Positions 27,326 to 37,534 of a stretch of DNA of 64,000 bases are shown here, one piece after another. Source of the DNA: an uncultured Thermoanaerobaculia bacterium (GTDB lineage: Bacteria > Acidobacteriota > Thermoanaerobaculia > Multivoradales > Multivoraceae); the NCBI GenBank assembly GCA_951813015.1, contig CATOTG010000006.1, positions 959,501-1,023,500 of the forward strand. Direction: 5' to 3'. Each line of letters opens with the position of its first letter. Within the stretch, counting starts at the first letter, position 1. Under the pieces are notes generated by a model, which saw only the letters and a program-made list of their open reading frames with translations, had not been told where the DNA came from and made no database searches. Position numbers and translations under genes: made by a program.

Positions 27326-29575
27326 TCAGGTTGGGGCGGTGCTGCTGTCCTGCGGCAGTTCGAGCCTGAAGGTCGTGCCGCGTGGCTGGTTGTCCTCGAC
27401 CCGAATCGAACCGTTGTGGTCGCTGACGATTCGCTGGACGATAGCGAGCCCAAGGCCTGAGCCGCGTCCCTTGGTGGAGAAATAGGGCAGGAAGAGCTTC
27501 TCGCGTGCCGCCTTCGCAACGCCGCTGCCCGTATCGCTGACGGACAGGTCCAGGACGCCATTGCCGCGGCCGGCGCGGACCGTGACCTGTCCGGGCGGGG
27601 TGGTGGCGGCGATTGCATTGTCGAGCAGGTTGACGAGGGCGGAACGCATCTGGTCGGCGTCGAGTTTTGCGTGCAGGCCGTCCGTCCCGGCCTCGATCCG
27701 GGCTTCGACTTCGACGCCCGGTTTCAGCTCCCGGTAGAGATCGACCGTCTCGCCGATCAGGCGTTCGATGTCGACATCGCGGGGCTGGGGCCGGCGCATG
27801 CGGGCGTAGCGCGCGAACTCGTCGACCAGGTTCAGCATGTTGCCGACCTCGCGCACGATGATCGACGATCCTTCCTCGATCGCCGCCTCCAGGCTCTTGT
27901 CGTTCTTCTGCGCCTTGCGCAGCATGCGTTCCGCGGCGAGCCTGATCGGCGTCAACGGGTTCTTGATTTCGTGCGCGATGCGTCGCGCCGCCTCGGTCCA
28001 GGTCGCGGCCTTCTGGGCGTCGAGCAGGGCGGTCAGATCCTCGATCACGATGACGTGGCCGAGCAGTTCGAAGCTGCCCCTGCCGCCTGGGGCGCGCAGC
28101 GGACTCGTCTTCACCTCGAGCGTCTTCCAGTCGTCCTTGCCGCCCAGGCTGACCTCCCGACGCGTCGGCACGGCTTGTGGGCGCCGCGGACCGGCGGCGT
28201 CCGGCAGGTCGGCGAACACGGCTTCGATTCCGCGATCGGGCAGCAGCTCGCCCAGGGCCTCCGGAGGCGCACCGGCAAGCACGGTGTCCGCCGGCAGGCC
28301 CAGCATCTCGAGAGCGGCGCGGTTGCAGGTCAGGATGCGGCCGTCGCGGTCAAGCGACAGAACGCCGGCGGGGCCGCTCTCCAGCACCGCCTCGATCCGC
28401 GCGCGCTCGGCGTCCAGACGCCGATTCGTGGCGACCAGATCGCGGTTCGAGTCCTCGAGCGCGTCCGTCATTCGATTGAACGAATCGACCAGCACCTGGA
28501 CCTCATCGTCGGCGGCCGCCTCGACGCGGTGTCCCAGATCGCCGCCGGCGATGCGCCGGGTGCCGTCGGCCAGCGCTTCGATCGGCCCGGTCACCCGGTT
28601 GGCGAGATAAAGGCCGACCCAGCACGACACGAGCAGGATGCACAGGGTGACGGTCAAGAACAGCAGCCAGTACGCGGCCCGGATCTCGTCCCGTTGGGCG
28701 TGCAGTTGCCGGCGGGACTGGTAGGCGCCGATCAGGATCTCCGTGTTGCCGGCGAGTTCGGCGTCGAGCAGCCTGCCGGCGACCGCCACGGTCGACTCGA
28801 CATCGCCCTCCGTGGCCGCCGCCGCGAGGATCAGGCGCTCCTCCCTGCCGGAAACCTGACCTATCGCGCGCGCGGAGCCGGTGCGGATCGCTTCCAGCAA
28901 CATGCCCCGCGTCGGCTCAGGCACTTCGGACAAGGTCTGCGGGTTGACCGTGGCGTGGAGGAAGCTCGTGTCGCGGTAGACGGCCAGGTAGTCCAGGTCG
29001 TCGGAAGACAGAGCTTCGCCGAGGGCCCGCGACAGGCTGCCCCGACCTCTGGGGTCGTCGAGGTCGAGGTCGGCGGTGTCGCGGAGGAAGCGATCCGCGT
29101 CGCGCAGCAGCTGGTCCTGGTGGGTGGAGGCGAGGGCTTGGGAGACCTGGTTCGCCGGTTCCAGCAGATCGTCGATGTCGGTGCGGAACATGCGGTCGAT
29201 CGAGCCCTGCAGGAGTTCGGTCGCGTAGGCGAACAGGACGAGTCCCGGAATCAGCGACAGGCCGATGTAGGTCAGGATCAGCTTGGTGCGGAACTTGGCG
29301 CCCAGGCGTTGCCGGCGCCGCTCGACCCACAGCTTGGTCAGGTTGCGGACGAGAACGAAGGCGACAATCAGGATCAGCACCACGTTCAGGTTGCGCAGGG
29401 CGAACAGGAGGATGCTGTTGTTGAGGACCGTGGGATCGATCTCGCGGCCGCGCTGGAGCGCGTAGTAGCCGACCGTCGGCACCGCGAGGGCGAGCGTCAG
29501 CAGCCAGACGACGAAGCGGTTGCTCTTGATCAGTTCGCGCAGCGAGCGCGGCGGAGCGGTTCCGGTCGCGGTCAC
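27326..29575 (-). CDS. NtrY-like sensor histidine kinase
   Basis: 749 residues. There are three or four N-terminal membrane segments (about 20-42, 58-80, 97-115 and 290-315), an extracytoplasmic region between the last two, a HAMP-like linker (about 315-370), a PAS domain (about 385-500) and the kinase core. The phospho-acceptor His is in ARRIAHEIKNPLTPIRLAAERM, and ATP-binding motifs are LLDNAIAAT, DTGSGV and GRGSGLGLAIVQR. The GTG start lies directly after the DUF4390 stop. The NtrX-like regulator follows after 10 bases, so this is a matched two-component pair resembling NtrY/NtrX, which senses envelope or nitrogen status in other bacteria. Confidence 0.92.
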   Translation of the reverse strand: MTATGTAPPRSLRELIKSNRFVVWLLTLALAVPTVGYYALQRGREIDPTVLNNSILLFALRNLNVVLILIVAFVLVRNLTKLWVERRRQRLGAKFRTKLILTYIGLSLIPGLVLFAYATELLQGSIDRMFRTDIDDLLEPANQVSQALASTHQDQLLRDADRFLRDTADLDLDDPRGRGSLSRALGEALSSDDLDYLAVYRDTSFLHATVNPQTLSEVPEPTRGMLLEAIRTGSARAIGQVSGREERLILAAAATEGDVESTVAVAGRLLDAELAGNTEILIGAYQSRRQLHAQRDEIRAAYWLLFLTVTLCILLVSCWVGLYLANRVTGPIEALADGTRRIAGGDLGHRVEAAADDEVQVLVDSFNRMTDALEDSNRDLVATNRRLDAERARIEAVLESGPAGVLSLDRDGRILTCNRAALEMLGLPADTVLAGAPPEALGELLPDRGIEAVFADLPDAAGPRRPQAVPTRREVSLGGKDDWKTLEVKTSPLRAPGGRGSFELLGHVIVIEDLTALLDAQKAATWTEAARRIAHEIKNPLTPIRLAAERMLRKAQKNDKSLEAAIEEGSSIIVREVGNMLNLVDEFARYARMRRPQPRDVDIERLIGETVDLYRELKPGVEVEARIEAGTDGLHAKLDADQMRSALVNLLDNAIAATTPPGQVTVRAGRGNGVLDLSVSDTGSGVAKAAREKLFLPYFSTKGRGSGLGLAIVQRIVSDHNGSIRVEDNQPRGTTFRLELPQDSSTAPT

Positions 29576-29576
29576 G

Positions 29577-30189
29577 TCACTCGGCTCCCGGGCCCCGCGC
29601 GCTGCGGCGGAATGGAGGGAAGGGACCGGTCTCGGCCCAGGCGGTATGAACCCGGTCCGGGATCAGGCCGAGACGGGTTTGCGACCGGAGCTCCGCGCGG
29701 ACCCGAAGGACGAACTGCCCGGTCTCGCCGTCCTCGATCTCGATCGAAGGCAGTCTGTCGAAGACCGTCATCGCCCGCTCGAGATCGGCGCCGAGGTCAC
29801 CACCCGGCTTGCGTACAGCTCTCCGTCGCGCTTGAAGTTGACCAGGTACTCCCGGGTAAGCGCGTTGTACATCGCGACCACCTGGAGTCGAGTTGCGCCG
29901 ATTCGCTGGTCGAACCAGTGGCGCCGCACTCTCTGGACCTCGATGTCGTAGGTGAAGCCCGTGGGCAGACCGCTCTCGATCTTCTCCCAGGTCCGCGCGT
30001 CGAGTGCGCGGTCGAGGCGAAGCTGACCAGCAACGCCGCTCCGTCGCGAACGACGGACAAAGCGGTGATGCCGGGCTCGCGGGTTCGAGCGGAACCCTCT
30101 CGTGGAAGCTGGGCTGCAAGTACGTCGGCGCCCAGGACGCTCGACAGGCTGAGCGCGCAGATCAGCCGCCCCGCCCACGGGACTCTCAT
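29577..30189 (-). CDS. DUF4390-family protein, broken by two apparent -1 frameshifts
   Basis: The protein is spread over three frames. Frame 1 gives a signal peptide (about 1-26) and TALSVVRDGAALLVSF; a missing base near 30019 moves the reading to RALDARTWEKIESGLPTGFTYDIEVQRV and on to ASRVV; a second missing base near 29799 moves it to ADLERAMTVFDRLPSIEIEDGE and FVLRVRAELR. With both bases restored it is about 204 residues, normal for DUF4390. The family is a predicted periplasmic protein often found next to NtrY/NtrX, as here. The function is unknown. Conservation across both shifts argues for sequence error rather than decay. Confidence 0.7.
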
Positions 30190-30231
30190 GCCGGCGACAC
30201 TACCAGCCCGCTGGCCGGGCGGTGGACCGGG

Positions 30232-31235
30232 CTATTGCGGCGAACCGGCCAAAAGCGGAGTCCAGGCCGAGGGCTGCTGCGGATCGAGGGGGAAGTCCGC
30301 CTGCGGCGGAAGCTCTTCGCCGATCATCCAGGTCCAGCACTGCGGGTTGGAGACCAGCTCCTTCAGCAACTCGTAGTGGAGCTCGTGGCCACCGCGCAGG
30401 ATCTCGAAGTGGCCCCAGATGGGCCGCCGAGCAGGGTGAAGTCGCCGACCGCGTCGAGCGCCTTGTGGCGCACAGGCTCATCGGCGAAGCGGAGGTCGGT
30501 GTTCACCGCCCCTCTCTCATCGAAGACGATGCAGTTGTCGACCGATCCGCCGAGACCCAGGCCGGCGCGCTGCATCTGCTCGACATCGATCTGGCGGCAG
30601 AATGTTCGTGCCGGCGCCAGTTCCCGCTCGAAGCTCCGCTGGTCGACTTCCAGTTGCAGCCGTTGCCGCCCGACGGCGCAATCCGCGAAATCGATCGTGT
30701 AGTCGAAACGCAGACCGGGGTAGGGCGAAGCGCGCAGCCATTTGTCACCGCGCTTGAACTCCAGCACGGAGGTCATCGCCAGGATCCGCCGTTCGGCGTT
30801 CTGCCGGCGAATCCCTGCCGCCTGCAGCAGCAGCAGGTAGGGCATCGCCGAACCGTCCAGGATCGGCACCTCGGGGCCATCGAGTTCCACGACCAGGTTG
30901 TCGATGCCGAGGGCGTAGACGGCGGCGAGCAGATGCTCCACCGTGGAGACCGTGACGTCGTCGCGACCGAGCGTCGTGGCCAGTTCGAGCGAACTGACGT
31001 CCTTGACCTCGGCCCGGACCTCGACGTTGCCGGCATCGATGCGGCGGAACCGGATGCCGCTTCCCGCCGGCGCCGGCAGGATGCGCAGGTTCGTTTCCTT
31101 GCCGGTGTGGATGCCCACGCCCGAAATGGCGGTGGACCGGCGGATCGTCTGCTGCCGGAAGAGGCGGTCGCGGGTGCTGTCGGATCGGGAGAGACGGCGC
31201 TGGTCACCGTTCACTCCGTTGGCGCGTTTGCCCAT
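30232..31235 (-). CDS. lpxC: UDP-3-O-acyl-N-acetylglucosamine deacetylase, one apparent frameshift
   Basis: LpxC removes the N-acetyl group of UDP-3-O-acyl-GlcNAc, the committed step of lipid A synthesis. The zinc motif VEHLLAAVYAL (His101) and GGSVDNCIVFDE and HKALDAVGDFTLLG are all visible. After GGP the frame is lost; a missing C near 30421 would restore IWGHFEILRGGHELHYELLKEL, which carries the catalytic His of the GGH motif, and the gene then ends about 60 residues later. The corrected length is about 334 residues, longer than usual because of about 25 extra N-terminal residues; a later start may be real. It heads the lpxC-DUF4390-ntrY-ntrX-selB transcription unit. Confidence 0.88.
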
Positions 31236-31519
31236 CGGCGGGTTGAATCAGCACGGATCGTGCCAGCCGTTGCCGCAACGGGGCCGACCTCTCGGGTTCC
31301 TTGTGCCTGCAAGAACTTCTTTGCCGCTCCTGGTTGGACTCGTCTTCCCGCGGTTCGTCCTTGCGACACCGAACTGTGGCCTGTTTGCCACATGTCTGTG
31401 GCGTCTCGACCGCACGGCGGGCCGCCCTAGCAGGGGTAGACTCCGGCACACCGTGAGCGGTCCCGCGTGCCTTGAGAAGCAGAAGGCGGCGGCGCTCAGG
31501 ACGCTGGGGATGGAACCCT

Positions 31520-32053
31520 ATGGCCACGCGCACAAACCGACAGTCCCCGGGCGGTGGTCCGCCCCTGGCGGTGAATCGAAAGGCGAGGCGAGAGTTCCGG
31601 GTGCTGGAGCGCTTCGAGGCGGGGATCGAGCTCCTGGGCACTGAAGTCAAGTCGATTCGGGGCGGCAAGATCCAGTTGCGAGAGAGTTACGTCGGCTTCC
31701 GCGATCACGAGGCCTGGCTGCTGGACGCCCACGTCTCGGCCTACAGCCATGGCAACCGGGAGAACCACGAACTCGTCCGACCGCGCCGCCTGCTTCTGAA
31801 TCGGCGGGAGATCGACCGTCTGTACGGACGCACTCGCGACCGGGGCTTGACGGTCGTGCCGTTGTCCGTCTATCTGAAGGGGAACAGGATCAAGGTCGAA
31901 CTGGCCCTGGCCGAGGGCAGGAAGTTGCACGACAAACGCCAGCGGGAGCGTGAGAAGACCCTCGATCGGGAGGCCGGGGAGGTGTTCCGCGGCCGCCGGC
32001 GGATGCGCGCGGACCCGTCCGGGCACCGGGAGCGCGGGGAGCGCGGCCCGTGA
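31520..32053 (+). CDS. smpB: SsrA-binding protein SmpB
   Basis: 177 residues from the ATG following GGGATGGAACCCT. Family motifs are [29 protein letters not shown] and LRESYVGF, with a C-terminal [15 protein letters not shown] tail (family KRxxLK-type basic tail). SmpB binds tmRNA and brings it to stalled ribosomes in trans-translation. Its stop overlaps the GTG of uvrA, so both genes are translated together. The tmRNA gene itself was not found nearby. The first 18 residues are Ser/Gly rich and not conserved, so a slightly later start cannot be excluded. Confidence 0.93.
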   Translation: MATRTNRQSPGGGPPLAVNRKARREFRVLERFEAGIELLGTEVKSIRGGKIQLRESYVGFRDHEAWLLDAHVSAYSHGNRENHELVRPRRLLLNRREIDRLYGRTRDRGLTVVPLSVYLKGNRIKVELALAEGRKLHDKRQREREKTLDREAGEVFRGRRRMRADPSGHRERGERGP

Positions 32054-34896
32054 GCGGCAAGAAGATCGTCGTCCGGGGCGCGCGGGAGCACAACCTGAAG
32101 AACATCACGGTCGAGATCCCGCGCGAGCGACTGGTCGTGGTCACCGGCGTGTCGGGCTCGGGCAAGTCCTCGCTCGCCTTCGACACGCTGTTCGCCGAAG
32201 GACAGCGCCGTTACGTCGAGTCACTGTCGGCCTACGCTCGCCAGTTCCTGCACCAGGTCGAGAAGCCGGACGTCGACTCGATCGAGGGGCTGTCGCCCGC
32301 CATCTCGATCGAACAGAAGTCGGTGTCCCGCAATCCCAGGTCGACGGTCGGCACGGTGACCGAGATTCACGACTACCTGCGTCTGCTCTACGCCTCGGTC
32401 GGCGTACCCCACTGCCCGGAGTGCGGCAAGGTGATCCGCCCCCAAACCGTGCAGCAGATGGTGGACCGTGTGGCCTCGATGCCGGAGGGCGCTCGCCTGC
32501 TGCTTCTCGCGCCCTACGTGCGGGGCAAGAAGGGCGAGTACCGCCGCCAGTTGGAGCAGATGGTCCGGGAAGGCTTCCTGCGCGCCCGGATCGACGGCGA
32601 ACTGGTGGAACTCTCCGGGGACCTGCCGGCCCTGGACAAGAAGCGGAAGCACACGATCGAGATCGTGGTCGACCGGCTGGTCGCACGGCCGGGTATCGAG
32701 CAGCGGCTCGCGGCGTCGTTCGAGACCGCGCTCGAAGTCGGTCGGGGGCTGCTCATCGTGGCCCCCGAGGGGCTGCCCGAGGAGACGATGTCCCAGCACT
32801 ACGCCTGCGCGGACTGCGGCACGAGTCTGGCGGAGATCTCGCCGCGGCTGTTCTCGTTCAACAGCCCGTACGGCGCGTGCCCTTCCTGCAGCGGGCTGGG
32901 GTCTTCGATGGCAATCGACGAACAGCGCATCCTGGACGACCCGCGCCGCTCGATCAAGGCCGGCGTGCTCCGTCCGTTCCCGACCACCTCGAGTTCATGG
33001 CGGCTGCGCATGCTCAGGACCGTCGCCGCCGAAATGGGCTTCGATCTCGAGACCCCCTGGTGTGAGCTCTCGGAGGAGGCCCGTCATGTCGTGCTCTACG
33101 GCTCGGGAAGTCGCGAGATCGCGTTCGAGATCAAGGGCCGGCGGTCGTCGTACCAGTGGCGTGGCCGGTACGAGGGCGTTGTGCCGATGCTCAGGCGCCG
33201 CCACTCGGAGACGGAGTCGGCGGGCGTGCGGGCCGAGATCGAGAAGTACATGTCGGTGCGCACCTGCGGCGACTGCGACGGGCGCCGCCTGCGCCCCGAG
33301 GCCCTGGCGGTGACGGTCGGCGGCCTGCCGATCGACGACGTGACCTCGATGCCGATCGGCGATCTGCAGCGGGTGGTGGGCGGTTTGCGGCTGACGGCGA
33401 AGGAGCGGCAGATCGCCGGCAAGATTCTCCAGGAGGTCGAGGACCGATTGTCCTTTCTGGGGGATGTGGGCCTGGGTTACCTCAACCTGGACCGGGCTTC
33501 GGGCACGCTCTCCGGCGGCGAGAGTCAGCGGATCCGGCTCGCGACCCAGATCGGCAGCAAGCTCCAGGGAGTCCTCTACGTACTGGACGAGCCCTCGATC
33601 GGTCTGCACCAGCGCGACAACGCCAGGCTGCTGCGAACGCTCAAGGAGATGCGTGACCTCGGCAACTCGGTCCTGCTGGTCGAGCACGACGAGGAGACGA
33701 TGCGAGAGGCCGACTGGATCGTCGACCTCGGGCCGCGGGCCGGCGAACACGGCGGCGAAGTGGTCGCGGAAGGTCGGCTGGCCACGGTCGAGAAGGCGAA
33801 AGGCTCGCTTACCGCCTCCTACCTGCGCGGGGAGTCGGAAGTGCCGGTGCCGGAGGCGAGGCGGCCGGGCAACGGGAAGTGGCTGGGCATCCGCGGGGCG
33901 CGCCAGAACAACCTGACCGATCTCGACGTCGACCTGCCGCTGGGGTGCTTCGTGCTGGTCACCGGGGTGTCCGGCTCCGGCAAGAGCAGCCTCGTCAACG
34001 AGGTTCTGTACAAGGCCCTGGCCCGGGCCTTCTACCGCGCCGCGGATGCGCCCGGCGAGCACGATCGGATCGAGGGTCTGGAACATCTCGACAAGGTGAT
34101 CGCGATCGACCAGAGCCCTATCGGTCGCACGCCGCGCTCGAACCCGGCGACGTACACCAACGTGTTCACGCCGATTCGCACCCTGATGGCCAAGACGACG
34201 GAGGCGCGGGCCCGGGGTTACAAGCCGGGCCGGTTCAGTTTCAACGTGAAGGGGGGCCGCTGCGAGGCCTGCGCCGGCGACGGCCAGAACAAGATCGAAA
34301 TGCACTTCCTGCCGGACGTCTACGTCACCTGCGATGTCTGCGGCGGGCTCCGCTACGACCGGGAGACTCTCCAGGTCCGGTACAAGGGCAAGAACATCGC
34401 GGACATCCTGGCGATGAGCGTGGAGAACGCGCGCGAGTTCTTCTCCAACATCCCGGCCATCGACCGCGTTCTCTCGACGTTGGACGAGGTGGGGCTGGGG
34501 TACATCCGGCTCGGCCAGCCCGCGACCACGCTGTCGGGAGGCGAAGCGCAGCGCGTCAAGCTGGCGACCGAACTCTCGAAGAGGGCGACGGGACGCAGCC
34601 TCTACCTGCTGGACGAACCAACGACGGGCCTCCACTTCGACGACGTGCGGCGCCTGGTCGCCCTGCTGCAGCGACTCGTCGACCGGGGCAATACGGTGCT
34701 GGTCGTGGAGCACAATCTGGACGTGATCAAGAACGCGGACTGGATCATCGACCTGGGCCCCGAAGGTGGGGCCGCCGGCGGCAGGGTCGTGGCGGAAGGC
34801 ACGCCCGAGCAGGTGGTCGCCACGCCCGAGAGCCACACCGGAGCCTTCCTGGGCAAGGTGCTGGCGGTTCCAGCGCCGGTGCGAAGGGCATCCTGA
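32050..34896 (+). CDS. uvrA: Excinuclease ABC subunit A
   Basis: 948 residues from a GTG overlapping smpB. UvrA is the DNA-damage sensor of nucleotide excision repair and works with UvrB and UvrC in the cytoplasm. Both ATPase cassettes are complete: Walker [11 protein letters not shown] near residues 34-43 and again near 640-649, with signature [12 protein letters not shown] and [12 protein letters not shown] segments. Zinc fingers are seen around residues 255-285 (CADCG then CPSC) and 740-765 (CEAC then CDVC). The length and motifs are typical. The smpB-uvrA overlap is a fixed pairing here rather than a lexA-controlled unit; no LexA box was recognised. Confidence 0.97.
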   Translation: MSGKKIVVRGAREHNLKNITVEIPRERLVVVTGVSGSGKSSLAFDTLFAEGQRRYVESLSAYARQFLHQVEKPDVDSIEGLSPAISIEQKSVSRNPRSTVGTVTEIHDYLRLLYASVGVPHCPECGKVIRPQTVQQMVDRVASMPEGARLLLLAPYVRGKKGEYRRQLEQMVREGFLRARIDGELVELSGDLPALDKKRKHTIEIVVDRLVARPGIEQRLAASFETALEVGRGLLIVAPEGLPEETMSQHYACADCGTSLAEISPRLFSFNSPYGACPSCSGLGSSMAIDEQRILDDPRRSIKAGVLRPFPTTSSSWRLRMLRTVAAEMGFDLETPWCELSEEARHVVLYGSGSREIAFEIKGRRSSYQWRGRYEGVVPMLRRRHSETESAGVRAEIEKYMSVRTCGDCDGRRLRPEALAVTVGGLPIDDVTSMPIGDLQRVVGGLRLTAKERQIAGKILQEVEDRLSFLGDVGLGYLNLDRASGTLSGGESQRIRLATQIGSKLQGVLYVLDEPSIGLHQRDNARLLRTLKEMRDLGNSVLLVEHDEETMREADWIVDLGPRAGEHGGEVVAEGRLATVEKAKGSLTASYLRGESEVPVPEARRPGNGKWLGIRGARQNNLTDLDVDLPLGCFVLVTGVSGSGKSSLVNEVLYKALARAFYRAADAPGEHDRIEGLEHLDKVIAIDQSPIGRTPRSNPATYTNVFTPIRTLMAKTTEARARGYKPGRFSFNVKGGRCEACAGDGQNKIEMHFLPDVYVTCDVCGGLRYDRETLQVRYKGKNIADILAMSVENAREFFSNIPAIDRVLSTLDEVGLGYIRLGQPATTLSGGEAQRVKLATELSKRATGRSLYLLDEPTTGLHFDDVRRLVALLQRLVDRGNTVLVVEHNLDVIKNADWIIDLGPEGGAAGGRVVAEGTPEQVVATPESHTGAFLGKVLAVPAPVRRAS

Positions 34897-34915
34897 AGGA
34901 GGTCGAGGGCAGAGC

Positions 34916-36409
34916 GTGGTCGCTTTGAAACCCTCCTCGGACCTGGCCGGCCGCCGGCAGCGCCTGCAGCTCGAGACGCTGTACGACCTGGTCGTGGCGC
35001 TCCACTCTCACGAGTCCGAGCAGGGTCTGCTCGACGATCTTCTCCAGAGAGTGTGCACCGTTGTCGATCCGGCCGCCGCCGCCGCGGTGACCCGGGACCC
35101 GTTCGGCGTCGCCCGCGCCGCTGCCACGGTTGGATTCGGCGGCCGACCACCGTCCGCCGAGACGTTTCTTGCCGGCCCCTTGTGGCACGACCTGCTGGCC
35201 CAGGACGAGACCGTGGCCCGTAGCGGAGGCAAGTTGGCGGAGCGGGAGTTCCGTTCCCTCGTGGCGGCGCCCCTCAAGTCGCGGGATTCGTTGCTGGGCT
35301 TCGTGGCCGTGCTCGACAAGGAGGCTCGCGGCGCCGGTGAGGCGGGGTTCACCGACGGTGACCGGCGCTTCCTGCGATCCGTCGCGGCGCTGGCCGGCGT
35401 CGCGCTGGATGGTCTGCGCCAGGTGGAGCGCCTGGTCGTTTCGCGGGAACGCCTGGCAGAAGAGAACAAGCTGCTGAAGGAGCGCCTCGACGACCTGGCG
35501 GAGGTCGGAGGCCAACGCATCGTCGCCTACGCGCCGGTCATGCGGCGCATCCTGGAGGTCATCGACCGGGTGGCGCCGCGCAGCGTCAGCGTCCTGCTGC
35601 ACGGCGAAAGCGGGACCGGCAAGGAGCTCATGGCGGCGCTCCTGCACCAGCGCTCGGAACGCTCGGGGCCGCTGGTGGCGGTCAACTGCGCCGCACTCCC
35701 CGAGAGTCTGCTGGAGAGCGAACTCTTCGGCATCGAGGGCGGCGTGGCGACCGGCGTGCGGGCTCGCCTGGGCCGCTTCGAACTGGCCGACGGGGGCACG
35801 CTTTTTCTTGACGAAGTGGCCGATCTCGACGTGGCTTCGCAGGTCAAGCTGCTGCGCGCTCTCCAGGAGCGTGAGATCGTTCGTGTCGGCGGTCACCAGG
35901 CGATTCCGGTGGACACGCGCGTCGTCGCCGCGACCCACCAGCCTCTCGAACAGCTCGTGGCCGAGGGTCGGTTCCGGGAGGACCTGTACTACCGGCTGAA
36001 GGGGATCAGCGTCGAGCTGCCTCCGCTGCGCGAGCGACGCCGGGACATCCCGCACCTGGTGCGGTACTTCGCCGAGCGGTTCTGCGAGCGGGAAGCGGTC
36101 GAACTGCCCCAGTTCGATCGCGGGGCCCTGAACCTGCTCCTGGCGCATGACTATCCGGGCAACGTCCGGGAGCTTCAGAACATCGTCGAGGGCGCCGCCT
36201 CGCTGGCCGACGGCGCCGTCGACGCGTCCCTGATCCAGTCCTTGATCGGTGGCGCTGCCGCGGGATCGCAGGGTCCCGAACCGCTCGACCTGGACACCGT
36301 CAAGCGCCGCCATGTACGGAGGGTCATCGGCTTGACCGGGGGCAACAAGACCGCCGCGGCCAAACTGCTCGGTGTGCATCGCCGGACGCTGTCACGCGGT
36401 CGCTACTGA
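34916..36409 (+). CDS. GAF-domain AAA+ transcription regulator with altered GAFTGA loop
   Basis: 497 residues from a GTG after uvrA, with AAGGAGG-like sequence at 34896-34902 upstream. A GAF domain covers about 20-170; a AAA+ sigma-54 interaction domain covers about 205-430 with Walker A GESGTGKE, FLDEVADLDV, DLYYRLKGISVELPPLRER and YPGNVRELQN; a Fis-type helix-turn-helix ends the protein (RVIGLTGGNKTAAAKLLGV). In family members the sigma-54 contact loop reads GAFTGA; here the equivalent after ELFGIEG is GVATGV. The loop change suggests it may not activate sigma-54 in the usual way. There is no receiver domain, so the trigger is probably sensed by the GAF domain. Confidence 0.85.
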   Translation: MVALKPSSDLAGRRQRLQLETLYDLVVALHSHESEQGLLDDLLQRVCTVVDPAAAAAVTRDPFGVARAAATVGFGGRPPSAETFLAGPLWHDLLAQDETVARSGGKLAEREFRSLVAAPLKSRDSLLGFVAVLDKEARGAGEAGFTDGDRRFLRSVAALAGVALDGLRQVERLVVSRERLAEENKLLKERLDDLAEVGGQRIVAYAPVMRRILEVIDRVAPRSVSVLLHGESGTGKELMAALLHQRSERSGPLVAVNCAALPESLLESELFGIEGGVATGVRARLGRFELADGGTLFLDEVADLDVASQVKLLRALQEREIVRVGGHQAIPVDTRVVAATHQPLEQLVAEGRFREDLYYRLKGISVELPPLRERRRDIPHLVRYFAERFCEREAVELPQFDRGALNLLLAHDYPGNVRELQNIVEGAASLADGAVDASLIQSLIGGAAAGSQGPEPLDLDTVKRRHVRRVIGLTGGNKTAAAKLLGVHRRTLSRGRY

Positions 36410-36755
36410 TCCGCCTCCGGCCGGATCCCGACTCGAACGCGGCGGCCTCCCGCGTTGCACGCGCCGGGTTGGTGTGGACCCGCGGTCCGTGCATCGGTCG
36501 TGGGGCAACGTGTCCCTGTCCGGGGCGAAATGACCCATGCCCTTGTATGGAGTGACCTGGTGGCCGATACCGGTTGAGTTCGGAGCCCGGCGGGTAACCC
36601 CTGCGAGACAGTTTGCCGCGATCGGCTCAAGGAGCGATGGGTTGGCCCCAGCCTCCGAAACGACCGTCAGGCCTGCGATTCCGGCCCTGTGACCGGGTTC
36701 GGCCGTCGCTGGCAGCGGACTTGCTCTGAAGGAAGGGCACCGAAGGGAGGTCGGC
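36410..36755. other. Gene-poor intergenic stretch
   Basis: About 345 bases between the GAF regulator and a small ORF. No ORF with a convincing ribosome-binding site and no tRNA or known riboswitch pattern was seen. It ends with a strong Shine-Dalgarno-like gggagg for the small ORF that follows. Confidence 0.4.
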
Positions 36756-36971
36756 ATGATGGTAGGGTCACCGTTCAGTTTTTTGGACCGTGGGGGCGCG
36801 GCTGTATCCGGGTCGACGGCTCCGTCAGGCTTTCTGTACTGGGTCTTCAGTTCGATTCCGGCCGGGGTGTTCTGGTCTTCCGCGGTTGTCGCGAGTTTCG
36901 TATGGTTCCTGTTGAACGATCAGCTCCATCCGATGGTGGTCTACTGCCTGAAGCTGTTTCTGACCGCCTGA
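36756..36971 (+). CDS. Small putative membrane protein
   Basis: 71 residues starting at an ATG that has a near-perfect gggagg ribosome-binding site at 36745-36750, five bases upstream. Residues about 26-50 (FLYWVFSSIPAGVFWSSAVVASFVWF, core WVFSSIPAGVFWSSAVVASF) are strongly hydrophobic and would span the membrane. No family was recognised. The strong ribosome-binding site is the main support; it lies between the GAF regulator and the partner-switching genes and might be an unrelated micro-protein. Confidence 0.4.
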   Translation: MMVGSPFSFLDRGGAAVSGSTAPSGFLYWVFSSIPAGVFWSSAVVASFVWFLLNDQLHPMVVYCLKLFLTA

Positions 36972-37061
36972 CATCTTGCGCGGCCGGAAGATCGGCGCAC
37001 CTCATCCTCTGTTGCGCACGCTCCTAGGGTGGTTGCTTCGGCCCTCGTTGCTTCTTTCTCC

Positions 37062-37505
37062 ATGTCTGAGTTCGGAGTACTCGAAGAAACTCACCTGACG
37101 TTCAGGCTCGCGCCTGAAATGGAGCTTGAGGCGCGTGCCAGGGCCTGCGCGGTGGCGGAGTCCATACGGATGAGCACCGACAAGGTCGAGGAAGTGGGCA
37201 TGGCGGTCGTCGAAGCGTGCATCAACGCGATCGAACACAGCGGCGCCGCCGACGGTCGCTTGCATCTTGAACTGGCGGTCCTGGGGCCGGCAGAGGCCGA
37301 GGATCCGCGGGTGCTCCGGATCACCATCCAGGACCAGGGGGTTGGATTCGATCTCTCCAAGGTGGTACAACCGAGAATCGAAGACAACCTGAGATCGATC
37401 CGGAAGCGCGGATGGGGCTTGAAGATCATCGAGGGCTTGATGGACGAGGTGAACGTGCTCTCGGGTGAGGGCGGGACGTCCGTCGTGATGTCCAAGGCGC
37501 GCTGA
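37062..37505 (+). CDS. RsbW-like serine kinase / anti-sigma factor
   Basis: 147 residues from the ATG at MSEFGVLEETHL; a longer in-frame start 33 bases upstream is possible. The protein is a HATPase_c_2 fold: VEACINAIEHSG (N box), DQGVGFDL (G1) and GWGLKIIEGLMDEV (G2-like). RsbW-type kinases hold a sigma factor and phosphorylate their antagonist, a STAS protein. The next two genes are exactly such a STAS protein and a PP2C phosphatase, which makes a complete partner-switching set apart from the sigma factor, which was not found next to it. Confidence 0.85.
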   Translation: MSEFGVLEETHLTFRLAPEMELEARARACAVAESIRMSTDKVEEVGMAVVEACINAIEHSGAADGRLHLELAVLGPAEAEDPRVLRITIQDQGVGFDLSKVVQPRIEDNLRSIRKRGWGLKIIEGLMDEVNVLSGEGGTSVVMSKAR

Positions 37506-37534
37506 CGCATGCGCGAGGGAGTTGGGTTGGGTCC

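Noticed and set aside
31236..31519. tmRNA near smpB
   Set aside because: No alanine-tRNA-like ends and no tag reading frame could be identified in this gap.
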